NCBI RefSeq assembly: GCF_000003815.2
Contig: NC_049986.1
Coordinates: forward strand, 442,858-506,857
Reading direction: 5' to 3'
DNA length: 64,000 bases
Source of the DNA: Branchiostoma floridae
Lineage: Eukaryota > Chordata > Leptocardii > Amphioxiformes > Branchiostomatidae
The notes under the pieces were generated by a model, which made no database searches, was not told where the DNA came from, and saw only the letters and a program-made list of their open reading frames with translations. Numbering within the stretch: the stretch's first letter is position 1; every line of letters begins with the position of its first letter. Shown one piece after another: positions 46,516 to 56,539 of this stretch. The position numbers and the translations under genes are program-made.

Positions 46516-46521
46516 TAGCGG

Positions 46522-46683
46522 ATAATCAAAGTATTACACTACAAACTACACAACCTTACATGCTACAGAGGGACTATCTAACACGTTCACATACCTGACT
46601 CCATAATCAAAGTATTACACTACAAACTACACAACCTTACATGCTACAGAGGGACTATCTAACACGTTCACATACCTGACTCC
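46522..46683 (-). repeat. 81-bp satellite, 2 copies, inverted
   Basis: Exactly 162 bp, two units, the reverse complement of the array at 21837-22394. It lies at the same place in the ZNF-C intron as the seven-copy array does in ZNF-B. Confidence 0.93.
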
Positions 46684-47373
46684 AAGGTCTCGAACTGACT
46701 GAGCAGACAAGTGCATCTTCCAAGCTTAACTAAGTAAACATAACAATAGAATATCTACTTAGCCAATAAGCGGATTGGTTTCATTAGCCTCAACCAATCA
46801 GGGCTCGACTAACCAGTTAATCTCTGCAAGCCCCACCTCCGTATGGTCTAACCTATCAATAGCCCTAATTACATACACCGGTCAAAAGGCATGGACGTTA
46901 TAGGTTAAAAGTCTCCGGGGTGCGTTAGACACAGTTTGGCTCTTTGGTTACTGCCCTGCGCCTGGTATACGTGGAACTGCTTGAAGATGACGGATATTTG
47001 GCCTTTTTCTATCAGTCAGTGATTTTGAAAGGACACAAAACATCGTGCTGAGGCAAATAAACACTGTTTTATTTTGTTATTCTCTATCAGGCTCCACATG
47101 TCAATAGAAAATACTAAAAATTTGTCAGACAGACAAAGCACTAGGTGCCTAAACCTACAGTTAGAGACACAGGACATAAAACTTTATGTGTTATCTGTCT
47201 ATATGGCCAATTTCTACTATTTTCCAGCGATATGCGAAGCCTGGTAGTGGCTATCCCTTTGTGTGCGAGTGCTAATTTGCGGAACGAAACGGGTACGTAC
47301 AATATTGTCCTTAGCCAGAATAAACGAGGGCAGCCGACAGGCTAGAGGATAGAAATAAAGAGAACAGTCTTAC

Positions 47374-47500
47374 CTTGTGAATATTGGCGGTAATGAGTCC
47401 TTCCCCGAAGACTAAGAGATAGTTGTAACTCTCTTGCTTAGACTTGGACGCAGAAGTGTGTGCGTATCTGCTACGAAAGCTCCAGACATTCCAGGCGGAC
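47374..47500 (-). other. Non-coding first exon of ZNF-C (predicted)
   Basis: Homologous to the predicted exon 1 of ZNF-B. The donor ATTCACAAG|GTAAGA (GT complementary to 47372-47373) is canonical. The transcription start is not determined. Confidence 0.5.
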
Positions 47501-47513
47501 GCGTTTTACTGTT

Positions 47514-47542
47514 ATGCAAATTTAAAAATGGTCCGACCAATC
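47514..47542 (-). promoter_or_regulatory. Promoter elements of ZNF-C: CCAAT box plus octamer
   Basis: ATGCAAAT (47514-47521, octamer on the minus strand) and CCAATC (47537-47542), in the same arrangement as at 20935-20962. Confidence 0.6.
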
Positions 47543-47703
47543 AGGACTCGCTTCTGACTTACTCACGTGAGGGCCTCCGTTTTTTTTCCAGACAATAGTC
47601 TTTGTGTGACACACACTGACAAGAAGAATGGGCGGTTTCATGCAGTTTCTGTTGTCTGCAGGTATGTGAAGGCGACATTTTTTACCTTGCCGGGCCTTAG
47701 CCC

Positions 47704-48855
47704 GGCAAGGTAATGAGGCCCGATCTTTACATGGTTCAATCAATGGTTCAATCAATGGTTCAATGTTAACCCAGCCCTTCCAAAGGCCCTTCAAAAGGCC
47801 CTTTTCTCTTTGCCCAATTTTATGGCTTAGTTAGACAAGGGTACATTGCAGGCCAGTATTAAAACTGTATTTTAGACGTCGGCAAGGTAATGAGGCCCGA
47901 TCTTTACATGGTTCAATCAATGGTTCAATCAATGGTTCAATCAATGGTTCAATCAATGGTTCAATGTTAACCCAGCCCTTCCAAAGGCCCGTTTTTAATG
48001 GGGGTATAACAAAATCAAAAAAGAAAGAAAACTAGACAAGAGAGACAAGACGTTTTTTCACTGTTTTCATTTTTTTTTTTTTACATCATTTCAAAGAACA
48101 TACAAGAGAAGAAGGAAAGAAAAAGGGATGTGTCAAGCTACCCACAACAGGTTACTTGTCCGCCGAGCTCCCACCAACCCACTCCTGCCAACTTGACACA
48201 TCCAAATAAAAAAAGACATACGAAACGTACAAGACAGACAGTTCATACCAGACTGATACGACTACAGGGGGGAAGCAGAGGATTAAAAGCGTAGTCGCAG
48301 TTTTCCCCCGTCGACCCTCGCCCACTGCACTGAGCACCACAGAGACATAAACGTTGTTTCGTTCAGACGTACAAAGTCAAGCTTTATTCTTGAGCGGAGG
48401 CACTCCTTGATGTATGGGACCATCTCGACATGAGTCGAAAAGGTCTTGTCAAAGAGTGCTTCACAACGTGAGGACCATATGCGTTTCCTCGCGACGGCCA
48501 GGGTGTAGGTGATAGCATCTATCTTGCATTTTTTCCATGAGGGTGGCAGGATGCCATAGATAACCATCTGTTTATTTATTCGGAAGTCTGACATGACCCA
48601 CCTCCTGAGAAAACCCTCCACCCAAGTCCATGTTAGCAGCACTTCGCTGCAGTACCACATGGCGTGCTCTACAGTTTCGTGGCCTTTACAATTCTGCCTT
48701 GGACAAGTTCCCGAGCGAATGTAACCCCAGTTCGAGCAGAGCAGAGCATTCGTTTTGAGGGCCTTCAAAAGGCCCTTTTCTCTTTGCCCAATTTTATGGC
48801 TTAGTTATACAAGGGTACATTGCAGGCCAGTATTAAAACTGTATTTTAGACGTAT
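47704..48855 (+). repeat. 177-bp tandem pair, second copy split by a LINE
   Basis: The unit runs GGCAAGGTAATGAGGCCCG, (GGTTCAATCAAT)n, CCCAGCCCTTCC, TTTTCTCTTTGCCC, ...TATTTTAGACG. Copy 1 is 47704-47880. Copy 2 starts at 47881, stops at 47990 and resumes at 48760. The 12-bp GGTTCAATCAAT array has about three units in copy 1 and five in copy 2. Confidence 0.85.
47991..48759 (-). mobile_element. 5'-truncated Tx1/L1-like retrotransposon fragment
   Basis: The minus frame from about 48750 to 48283 reads NALLCSNWGYIRSGTCPRQ, then NCKGHETVEHAMWYC, and later WKKCKIDAITYTLAVARKR: the cysteine/histidine knuckle and downstream region found at the C-terminus of L1/Tx1-type reverse transcriptases. The 3' UTR runs to about 47991 with A/T-rich runs. 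It interrupts the second 177-bp unit. GGCC at both junctions may be a short target duplication. Confidence 0.7.
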
Positions 48856-49425
48856 GTGGTCCAGCGTAAATAAATCTACGCTTTAGCCCATGTTTATCAT
48901 AAAGATATATCAAAAATTGCATCAGAAGGAATTTATTTTGTAATAAAGAATAATGCATACTCATTGTGGGTCAAAAAGTTTTACAATACCGGTTTATTGT
49001 GCCAATAATTTATCTGACATAGATTATGTTAATGAGGTAAATTTCCCTACACATTTTTGCTGCATTTCATACTACAGTTGCTAGGTGTCGCTATTACATT
49101 GTAACAACATGAAACAAAAAAATACCCGCAAACTTCGGGGCTAGTAGCCAGGTAAATACATTTTAAAGACATTTGTGACTATGAATGTCCTTGATAGAGT
49201 TTGTATTGTGTGAAAAATAGATTTGAGACTGGATTGGCAGCTGGAGAAGTCACTAAAGCTTTCCCGTACAAGAATTGGGGTGGGAGGGGGGCGACATGTG
49301 GAACTCTGTGGTTGTCTCTGATTATTACAGGTTTGCGGTAGCAAAACCTGTTCTGTTTTTGCTGGCATTAATGGGCGCCGCCATTTTGTTTTGTGGTGTA
49401 TGACGGGAAGGGTGGTGCCATTTTG
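48856..49425. other. No gene
   Basis: AT-rich, then a G-rich patch near 49278. No domain-bearing frame. Confidence 0.45.
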
Positions 49426-49429
49426 GATC

Positions 49430-49890
49430 TGACGGATTAGTGTGTTGTATGGTGACGTGATGAACAAGGCTAGGAGATGTGATCTTGTGCTCTTGTCGGA
49501 AACGGCAGGACGGCAAGAGCCACAAGCATGAAGGATTAGTGTGTTGTATGACGGGATTGGATGGGATGGTTAGGAAATGTGATCTTGTGCTCTTGTCGGA
49601 AACGGCAGGACGGCAAGAGCCACAAGCATGAAGGATTAGTGAGTTGTATGACGGGATGGGATGGTTAGGAAATGTGATCTTGTGCTACTGTCGGAAACGG
49701 CAGGACGGCAAGAGTCACAAGCATGAAGGATTAGTGTGTTGTATGACGGGATTGGATGGGATGGTTAGGAAATGTGATCTTGTGCTCTTGTCGGAAACGG
49801 CAGGACGGCAAGAGCCACAAGCATGAAGGATTAGTGAGTTGTATGACGGGATTGGATGGGATGGTTAGGAAATGTGATCTTTTGGTCTTG
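49430..49890. repeat. 100-bp tandem repeat, about 4.5 units
   Basis: GATCTTGTGCT(C/A)(T/C)TGTCGG starts at 49481, 49581, 49676, 49776 and, degenerate, 49876: a 100-bp period with one 95-bp unit. Units are nearly identical. Confidence 0.92.
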
Positions 49891-50139
49891 TTTTGATGTG
49901 ATCCTCATGTTAACTGATGAACACTGGTGAAGCGCCGAGGTACCTTTTCCTGACGAAATCCCTACTACCCGGCAAGGTACAGCTTTTTTTAAAGCACTTG
50001 TTTGCCAAACTCTAGATCGCTTTTTAGATGTCAGTTATTGTTGACCTTTCGACTTAGCTGGGATAACAACTGTGACCTGGTAGAAATACGGTAAAAAGCT
50101 GCAAGTTTGTTGTTATTCTGACGTGTCTCAGTCAGGCCA

Positions 50140-50225
50140 CCTTGATTAGATCATATGGATGACATCGTCTGTGAACCCTAAAACTGATTGGAGTGTGCGA
50201 ATAAAAAATGTTTGAAAAAAAAAAC
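50140..50225 (+). mobile_element. MITE family R1, copy C
   Basis: GGCCACCTTGATTAGATCATATGG and the GAGTGTGCGAATAAAAA block match copy A in order. The right inverted end is not clear. Confidence 0.55.
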
Positions 50226-50279
50226 AGGTGCATTTATTATGAAACCTTAGTGGTTTGAAAGGTTGAGCAAATGACCAAA

Positions 50280-50605
50280 ATATGCATTCAATACCTAACT
50301 GTTACAACTGTTTTTCAACACAAACGGCACATTGAAGTTCTAGTATCCACATCGGTTGAAAATATATGAATGCAAACAGATTACCAGTATAAATGTTTTT
50401 CCAAGGAGCCCAGAGTCGTCAAATTCCAAAATATACGAGCAAATTGGATTCGTTGCTTTTCTTGGTCCTAGATATCTCTTAGGTTTTCCCTGATGCCTGT
50501 AATTTAGCTGCGAACTTCCATCGCTGTGGGTTTGCATGTGCCTGCGTACTCAGAGACCACTTGAGTTACGGAAGCTCCTATTACATTCTGTACACCGGTA
50601 CTAGG
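50280..50605 (-). pseudogene. Zinc-finger 3' relic with attached 3' sequence
   Basis: The minus strand carries a last-finger remnant (near 50500-50600, CACATGCAAACCCACAGCG). Downstream, sequence homologous to 40240-40450 reads ACCGAT..., GAATGCAAACAGAT(T/C)ACCAG and similar. It is a further dead copy of the family's 3' end. Confidence 0.65.
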
Positions 50606-50924
50606 TTTCTCACTGGTATCCAGATGTACATGTATTATATCTGCTGAGTCAATAGGTTTGAATACGAGGCAAGTTAGTGTCATTCTTTTCTCAGATGTGA
50701 AGTCCTTTCTTACTTACGTATTTCTTGATTTGTGGAATGCCAAAGAAATAAAGTAACAAATGAAATTGTCTTGTATGTTTCTGTTTCTTCTTTACTTTCC
50801 ATTTTTACCACAGGATTATTGACCAAATGTAGTTCGTCTGACAGAAAATCGAAAGATTTGAAATCACATATAATGGCAAATCCTTTTGTCAGTATTTAAA
50901 GTGGATAAGAATGGAATATTCACC

Positions 50925-51010
50925 GATAATAATAATCTTTATTGCCTGTTCGTACCCGTAGGTTACATACACAAATGACCACAAGTGGTCTAATGGATGG
51001 AAAGGAAAAA
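50925..51010 (-). mobile_element. Non-LTR retrotransposon 3' tail
   Basis: On the minus strand the sequence reads ...GTACGAACAGGCAATAAAG then (ATT)n, a typical LINE 3' end. No coding part is attached. Confidence 0.5.
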
Positions 51011-51103
51011 GAAACTTAACTTATACCCCTGCCCATAACGACCGCGTCATTTTTAACCTTGAGGTGTCATCAATTTTCGATGATAAAAAGCATGATTTTG
51101 TGC

Positions 51104-51233
51104 CGAAAACTAGAGTTCCACGAACACATCCCGTCGCCAAATAACCATGCCTTTTTTCAAGACTATATAGTCTTATTCATGTATTATTGAGGAGTACCTA
51201 CCCCAATAGCAAACGACTGTATGAGCGTGTGTT
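51104..51233 (+). repeat. Dispersed repeat, copy 2
   Basis: Mate of 1844-1966, with the same order of motifs. Confidence 0.6.
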
Positions 51234-52360
51234 CCCCACAAACCCACGAACATCACCAAAAACATAACCTTCATGATTTCTCAACTTTCTTCATTAACTA
51301 TGTAAATTAGCAACGGATCAACATGATTGACCATATCATTAGGTAAGGCCATGGAATTGGGATCACTATTTTGTATTCAATTGTACCAACATATTTGATC
51401 TAAACGTTTTGTCAAAGGTTTAAGACTGTCGACCCAAGATGGTAGATCCCTGATGATAGATTATCTATATATCCATCTATCTATCTCTCTCTCTCGCTAT
51501 ATATAATATTTATATATATATATATAAACTTTGGGAATACCCTGTTTAGACGGTTCAAGCCAATAGAATTGCACAAATGACGTCTGAACGAATGCCAGAT
51601 TATGTCACGATGATACCTAAATGATAGTGGTGATTACGGTTTTACGTGTATAACATCCCCTACAAAATTGGTGATCATACACCATGAGGGGGTGGTTAAG
51701 ATAGAATTACACAAATGACGTCTGAACGAAGGAATTCAGCAAAACATACGGTACGAACCATTGGTCTGTTACAAGTGAAGACACCCGCCGTATTAGAACT
51801 GGAAAGAAAGTTGCGCATCGCTCACATTACAATAGACAGAAGAAACTTAAGGCGTGGTCGCACGTTGTAACCATTGGTAGCCGCATGCTCAATTAAATAT
51901 GGATCGGAAGAATAACATGGGCACCCGGGTGTTCCCATGATTTAGGCACTTTTAAGACATCGTGGTCTCTAGAACTCGTAATGGCTGGTCTTAAAACTTC
52001 ACAAGTATTTTAAACGATGAGGAAAATATGATTTAGTACTTGTTGTACCCCAATGTACTACAGGTAGCATTTCGTTTGATGTATAAAGTTTAGAGTTACT
52101 AAATATAGCATTTCTGCCCAGCAACTTTTCCAGGGTGCAGCACAAATCATGTGACTATGAAACAATTTAATCAGAAAGTGATAGGCTTTTCTATATAATA
52201 CTTCAATTACTAGTAGCGCTTCGTAAGATTCCTGACTAAATTATTCATCTGTAGCTTCGGAGATACCGCGAACCCTCGTGCCGGTGCAGTTTTAGTAACG
52301 AAGACGCTGATTGGATACCTAAAGGGTGGGGTTTCTCCTACGTACCGAGTGTATTCATCA
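51234..52360. other. Intergenic with microsatellite and short direct repeat
   Basis: A TCTA/CT/TA microsatellite occupies about 51465-51525. A 28-bp block around CACAAATGACGTCTGAACGAA occurs at 51565-51592 and 51702-51730. No gene. Confidence 0.6.
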
Positions 52361-52364
52361 GACA

Positions 52365-52488
52365 CAGTGATTGGTTGTACCAAACGATCGGACAAAGTAT
52401 ATAGCGAGTTTAGAACACAGACTTTCATTTTTGAGAGAACATCGGTCCGAGTTGTGGAGTCACAGAGTTCTGGCGCTGCAGGAAGTCA
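52365..52488 (+). promoter_or_regulatory. Candidate promoter and first exon of the kringle gene
   Basis: Two inverted CCAAT boxes (TGATTGG at about 52309 and 52368) and a TATA-like AGTATATAG (52397-52405) precede a short exon ending GTCA|GTAAGT at 52488. The next good acceptor on this strand with a start codon is at 55.0 kb. Assignment to the kringle gene is inference. Confidence 0.45.
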
Positions 52489-52556
52489 GTAAGTGTGTTT
52501 TAAACTTCTCTGATACATTTGTTTACCACCCTACTTCATGTACACGTCTACGTTAT

Positions 52557-52712
52557 AAGTCCAGAAACATTCGGGCATAAAAGAATTACTGTAAGGACGC
52601 AATATGCTGAAAACATTTGTTGAAAACGTTAAATGTCCAGAAACATTCGGGCATCAAAGAATATTACTATTAGAACGCAATATGCTGAAAAAAATTGTTA
52701 AAAACATTTAAT
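52557..52712. repeat. 77-bp tandem pair
   Basis: GTCCAGAAACATTCGGGCAT...CGCAATATGCTGAAAA occurs twice in a row with small differences. Confidence 0.85.
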
Positions 52713-52833
52713 TCCCGATCGTTTAAGAAACCGCATAGAAGCAGTTTATTTCGTACTTCTGATAGAAACAAAGTTAATTGGAGTGCTCATTTTTACCTAC
52801 TCAGCGCGTAGAATTGACAAACTTCCCACAGCT

Positions 52834-53245
52834 CCCACAAGTTGAATCACAGAACTATACACATGCCATTTTGCTCTCGTATTAGACTGGTATTAAGTCA
52901 TATTCCCATTGTATTGAAACTTGTATATATATATATAGAAATACTTACTACCTCAGAACAATTATAACATATGCCTCCAAGTTGATAACATATAATTTTC
53001 TCGTTTGTTTGAATCATTCATACAGTTTTGACGCTTATATAAGATTCTCACGCATCTCGTGCAATGCAAGATATTATTGTTTTTACTCCATCGCATAAAA
53101 ATTCCTCGGCAGTTAATTAAACATATCTTACACGACAATTAAAATGAAATTACATGACCGTATAGCGACTATTTCGTAGCGCATCTCTTTTTACAGACAC
53201 TAGTCGTAAAATTTACTCGCACCATATGAACATTTTATGACAACG
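52834..53245 (+). repeat. 420-bp intronic repeat, copy 1
   Basis: The order is CCCACAAGTT, ACAGAACTATAC, TTTGCTCTCG, TACCTCAG, TCTCGTTTGTTT, CACGCATCTCGTG, ACTCCATCGCATAAAAA, CATCTCTTTTTACAGACAC, TACTCGCACC. The same order recurs at 53892 and 54329. Confidence 0.8.
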
Positions 53246-53891
53246 CAATTCTGTGCTGCAGTAAATAAATTCGTCCTTAGAAACTTTTAGAATCTTGTGA
53301 AGTATGACTCCATACGTATACAAGACGCACCATATGGGAAAATGGCGTTTGTTACAGATGATGCTTCTCCTGTATATCACACTACACGATCTAACATTTA
53401 TAAAATTCTAACGGTGTTGCCATTAAAAGGAACATCTTGTCATTTTTTCTTTATTTTGCTTTTAACGTGCATTTGTAGACTCCTCACTGGCTAGCCTAAA
53501 TACATACCGAGCACACAGGCTTTAAAGGTAACCTAAGCAATATTACAGGCTTAAAAGAGGAATTATTCAATCTGTGTAATATTGTCTTCTACTGCAATGT
53601 ATTCCCACATTTACATCATTATTTTATAATTTGAGCGGTTAAAAACGGCCCAGAGACAAGTGACATAAGAATATTTCTTACTATTGGATCCCCCCCCCAA
53701 AAAAAAATGGACTTGATTAGGAATCCTCGTGCGACTTGTTTCTGCACCATTTTCAACGGCTCATCTTATGATATAAATGTGCTAAAATAGTGTTTTAGAT
53801 GTGTTTTAGTGTAAATATAATACAGATTGCCTTATCCAGATTATTTCCACTTTCAACGATCTAATATTGCTTAGGTTGTCTTTAAACAGTT

Positions 53892-54310
53892 CCCACAAGT
53901 TTAACCACAGAGCTATACGCATGTGCATTTTTGCTCTGGGAAAAGGAAAGGCATGGCATTGGGTTATATTCTTCTTGTATTAGTACTCGCTAAGATATAG
54001 AAATACTAACTACCTCAGGACAATTATATTCGTCAATGTGCTGGACTCGGAGAAACATGGAACGTTTTGCAAATTGGTTCTCGTTTGTTTTAGAATTTTA
54101 ATCATGCTTTCAATGCTGACGCATGCGCACTTATACGTGATTCTCACGCATCTCGTGTAACGCAAGATGTTTTGTTTCTACTCCATCGCATAAAAATAAG
54201 TTAATCAAACGTATTCAACGTTTTTTTATTGGCAATTAAGATGGAATCAATTTATCGTATGTCAAACACGTATGTCGTGGCATCATCTCTTTTTACAGAC
54301 ACCAGTCAGT
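53892..54310 (+). repeat. 420-bp intronic repeat, copy 2
   Basis: The same landmarks as copy 1 with about 20-25 percent visible divergence. It ends in CAGACACCAGTC next to a short (GA)n run. The intervening 53246-53891 holds no gene. Confidence 0.8.
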
Positions 54311-54328
54311 CAGAGAGAGAGAAAGAGA

Positions 54329-54762
54329 GAGCTATACGCGTGCGCATTTTGCTCAGGTATTGGTGTGGCATTAAGCCATATTCTTCTTGTATTGGAACTC
54401 GCTGAGGTATAGAAATGTTAACTATTCAGGACAATTATATGCCTCCGTGTTATTGACTCGTCGAGACATTAAACAAGTTTCAAATTGCTTCTCGTTTGTT
54501 TTAGAATTTTAATGGTGCTTTCAATGCTGACGTATACGCACTTACATAAGATTATCACGCATATTGTGCAACGCAAGATATATATTGCATTTACTCCATC
54601 ACATAAAAATTTCTTGGAAGTTAATTAAACGTACTCAACGTTTTTATTGGCAATTAAGATGGAATCAATTGATGTTATGGCGAGTACTATGTCGTGGCAG
54701 CATCTCTTTTTACAGACACCAGTCGTGAAATGTACTCGCACGAAACGAACATTATCTGCACA
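54329..54762 (+). repeat. 420-bp intronic repeat, copy 3
   Basis: Closer to copy 2 than to copy 1 (shared ATTGGCAATTAAGATGGAATC), abutting it after the (GA)n run. Confidence 0.8.
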
Positions 54763-55025
54763 TTCGCTGACGACAGGCATGGAGACGTCGTCATAGTTCG
54801 GCAGTATCCTGTGATTACTGCCAACTCGGTTTCTGTGTGAAGGCCCTTTAACGTCCGTGCATGTCTGTGGACACTATACGGATGTTAATACCATTTACCC
54901 GGACTCGAGGAAGAAGTATCCGAATCGATCAATCCAAAACAAACCAAATATTTGAAATATTTGGACTCTATACAAACATGTGAACTTCTTAAATTGTTTT
55001 TCTTCTCTACAATAGCTAACCCAAA

Positions 55026-55125
55026 ATGGACACCAGGCGTAGCTTTGGACAGTGGGCAATCAGTCTAGTGGCAACCGTTATAGCCGTCTATGTGGTGACA
55101 GTGAATCCATCCCCTACACCTGCAG
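55026..55125 (+). CDS. Kringle/LDLa protein, exon with start codon and signal/anchor
   Basis: Starts at ATG 55026 (context CCAAAATGGAC), 11 bases after an acceptor (TCTACAATAG). The 33 residues MDTRRSFGQWAISLVATVIA... form a basic start and a long hydrophobic segment, either a signal peptide or a type II anchor, followed by Pro/Thr. It ends at CTGCAG|GTACAA in phase 1. Joining to the next exon makes an Asp and continues the Pro/Thr theme. It is the N-terminus of a secreted or membrane protein completed by the exons up to 58804. Confidence 0.75.
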
Positions 55126-55250
55126 GTACAAAAATATGGTATTTTTGGTATCTTCACGCTGTGTTTCGAATACTTTTACTCATCTATTTTAAGGGAGAAG
55201 TTAAGGACATGAAACATGAATCTCGACAGAAAATGTGTCTTTTGTTGCAG

Positions 55251-55829
55251 ACCCGACTGAGCCACCGGCAGATCCGACCAAGCCATCGGAATACCCGACG
55301 CACCTACCGACAAACCCAACCCAGTCATGGGGGGATCTGACGCAGCCGCCGACAGACTCGACCCAACCACCGGCAGACCTAACCCAGTCATCGGGGGACC
55401 CAACCCAACCACCAGCAGACCCGACCCAACCACCAGCAGAACCAACCCAACCACCAGCAGACCTAACCCAACCACCAGCAGACCCAACCCAACAACCAGC
55501 AGACCAGACCCAATCACCAGCAGACCCGACCCAACCAATGGCAGACCCGACCCAACCACCGGCATACCCGACACAACCACCAGCAGACCCAACCCAACCA
55601 CCGGCAGACCCGACCCAACCACCAGCAGAACCAACCCAACCACCAGCAGACCTAACCCAACCACCAGCAGACCCAACCCAACAACCAGCAGACCAGACCC
55701 AATCACCAGCAGACCCAACCCAACCAATGGCAGACCCGACCCAACCACCGGCAGACCCGACCCAACCGCTGACCGACTCGACTTTGTATCTGACATACGT
55801 ATACCCGATCCAGTCAACAACATTGACCG
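55251..55829 (+). CDS. Kringle/LDLa protein, Pro/Thr repeat stalk exon
   Basis: Phase 1-1 exon (acceptor GTTGCAG, donor ACCG|GTAAAT) coding about 193 residues of heptads of the type PPADPTQ (21-bp units). Nine heptads repeat as a higher-order unit of 189 bp, for example PPAEPTQ at 55435 and again at 55624. Threonine-rich and proline-rich stalks of this kind are usually O-glycosylated spacers between a membrane or signal segment and folded domains. Open frames on other strands are shadows of the repeat. The copy number may vary between alleles. Confidence 0.8.
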
Positions 55830-56009
55830 GTAAATACAAACAAAAACATTATTTCCTGAATGTTATTTAATAAAACCTTTTTTTAACCAACTGTACAGTC
55901 TTTGCAAGCTTCTCGTGCTTTAAAATTAGAGAGAAAAAGCTGAGAAAATGTTAACGTTGGGCACTTTGTATTGCGTCGGATGTTTAATAAGTCCTGTGGT
56001 TAAGCAGCA

Positions 56010-56092
56010 TTTTTGTTGCATTTTTTCTATTTTTTCGCCCTCGTGCATTAGTTTTGAGGTCTCCAGAGGATGTCATCCATTAATTAAGTCAG
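56010..56092 (-). mobile_element. MITE family R1, copy D (partial)
   Basis: The reverse complement reads TTAATGGATGACATCCTCTGG...CAAAACTAATGCACGAGGGCG, matching the R1 core. It is inside an intron of the kringle gene. Confidence 0.5.
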
Positions 56093-56255
56093 TGTATAAC
56101 TATAACCTAAAACGTTTCAAGACAAAGGGAAACAGACATCTGCAATCGTAGTGCAATTACTGTTACCCATAGCATTCAAGTGGCTCGCAATATAAGCCTT
56201 CTAGTGTGGTAACCAAAGGAAAGTAATATCACCAGCCTCTTTCATCTGCCCTTAG

Positions 56256-56498
56256 ACTGCCAGATAGGGGATGGAACATCTTACCGAGGAAATGTCTCTG
56301 TAACGGAAACAGGCAGGATGTGTCAACACTGGGACAGTCAGACACCGCACCAACACGGCGTCACACCCGCTAAGTTTCCGTCATCTGGACTGGAGCAGAA
56401 CTACTGCCGGAATCCGGATGGAGACCCTTCTGGAGTTTGGTGCGTCACCACGGATCCGGAAAGGCCATGGGAGTATTGTGACGTGCCACCATGTTCTG
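56256..56498 (+). CDS. Kringle/LDLa protein, kringle 1 exon
   Basis: A 243-base phase 1-1 exon (acceptor TGCCCTTAG, donor TCTG|GTAAGG) coding one complete kringle from CQIGDGTSYRG to YCDVPPC. All six cysteines are present (CQIG, MCQHW, NYCRN, VWCVT, YCDV, PPC). The DGD pair and the tryptophan before the fourth cysteine correspond to the lysine-binding site of plasminogen kringles, so binding of lysine-bearing ligands is plausible (inference). A stop follows soon if the donor is not used. Confidence 0.92.
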
Positions 56499-56539
56499 GT
56501 AAGGTTCTTTTTTTTAATTAGTTCCATAGCCTTTTAATC

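Larger units (their letters stand above)
47683..49980. mobile_element. Possible 2.3-kb element with TACCTTGCCGGG ends
   Basis: TACCTTGCCGGG at 47683-47694 is inverted relative to CCCGGCAAGGTA near 49969-49980. The left end forms an immediate hairpin with a second CCCGGCAAGGTA at 47701-47712. The interior holds tandem arrays and a retrotransposon fragment. No transposase was seen, and the boundaries rest on 12 bp only. Confidence 0.4.

Noticed and set aside
47731-47965. Considered the regular 12-bp repeats as a CRISPR-like array
   Set aside because: There are no spacers; it is a simple tandem GGTTCAATCAAT repeat in a eukaryotic context.
55176-55839. Long Gly/Val- and Gly/Trp-rich frames on the minus strand
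   Set aside because: They are complements of the PPADPTQ repeat exon, whose plus-strand frame is supported by splice sites and phase.
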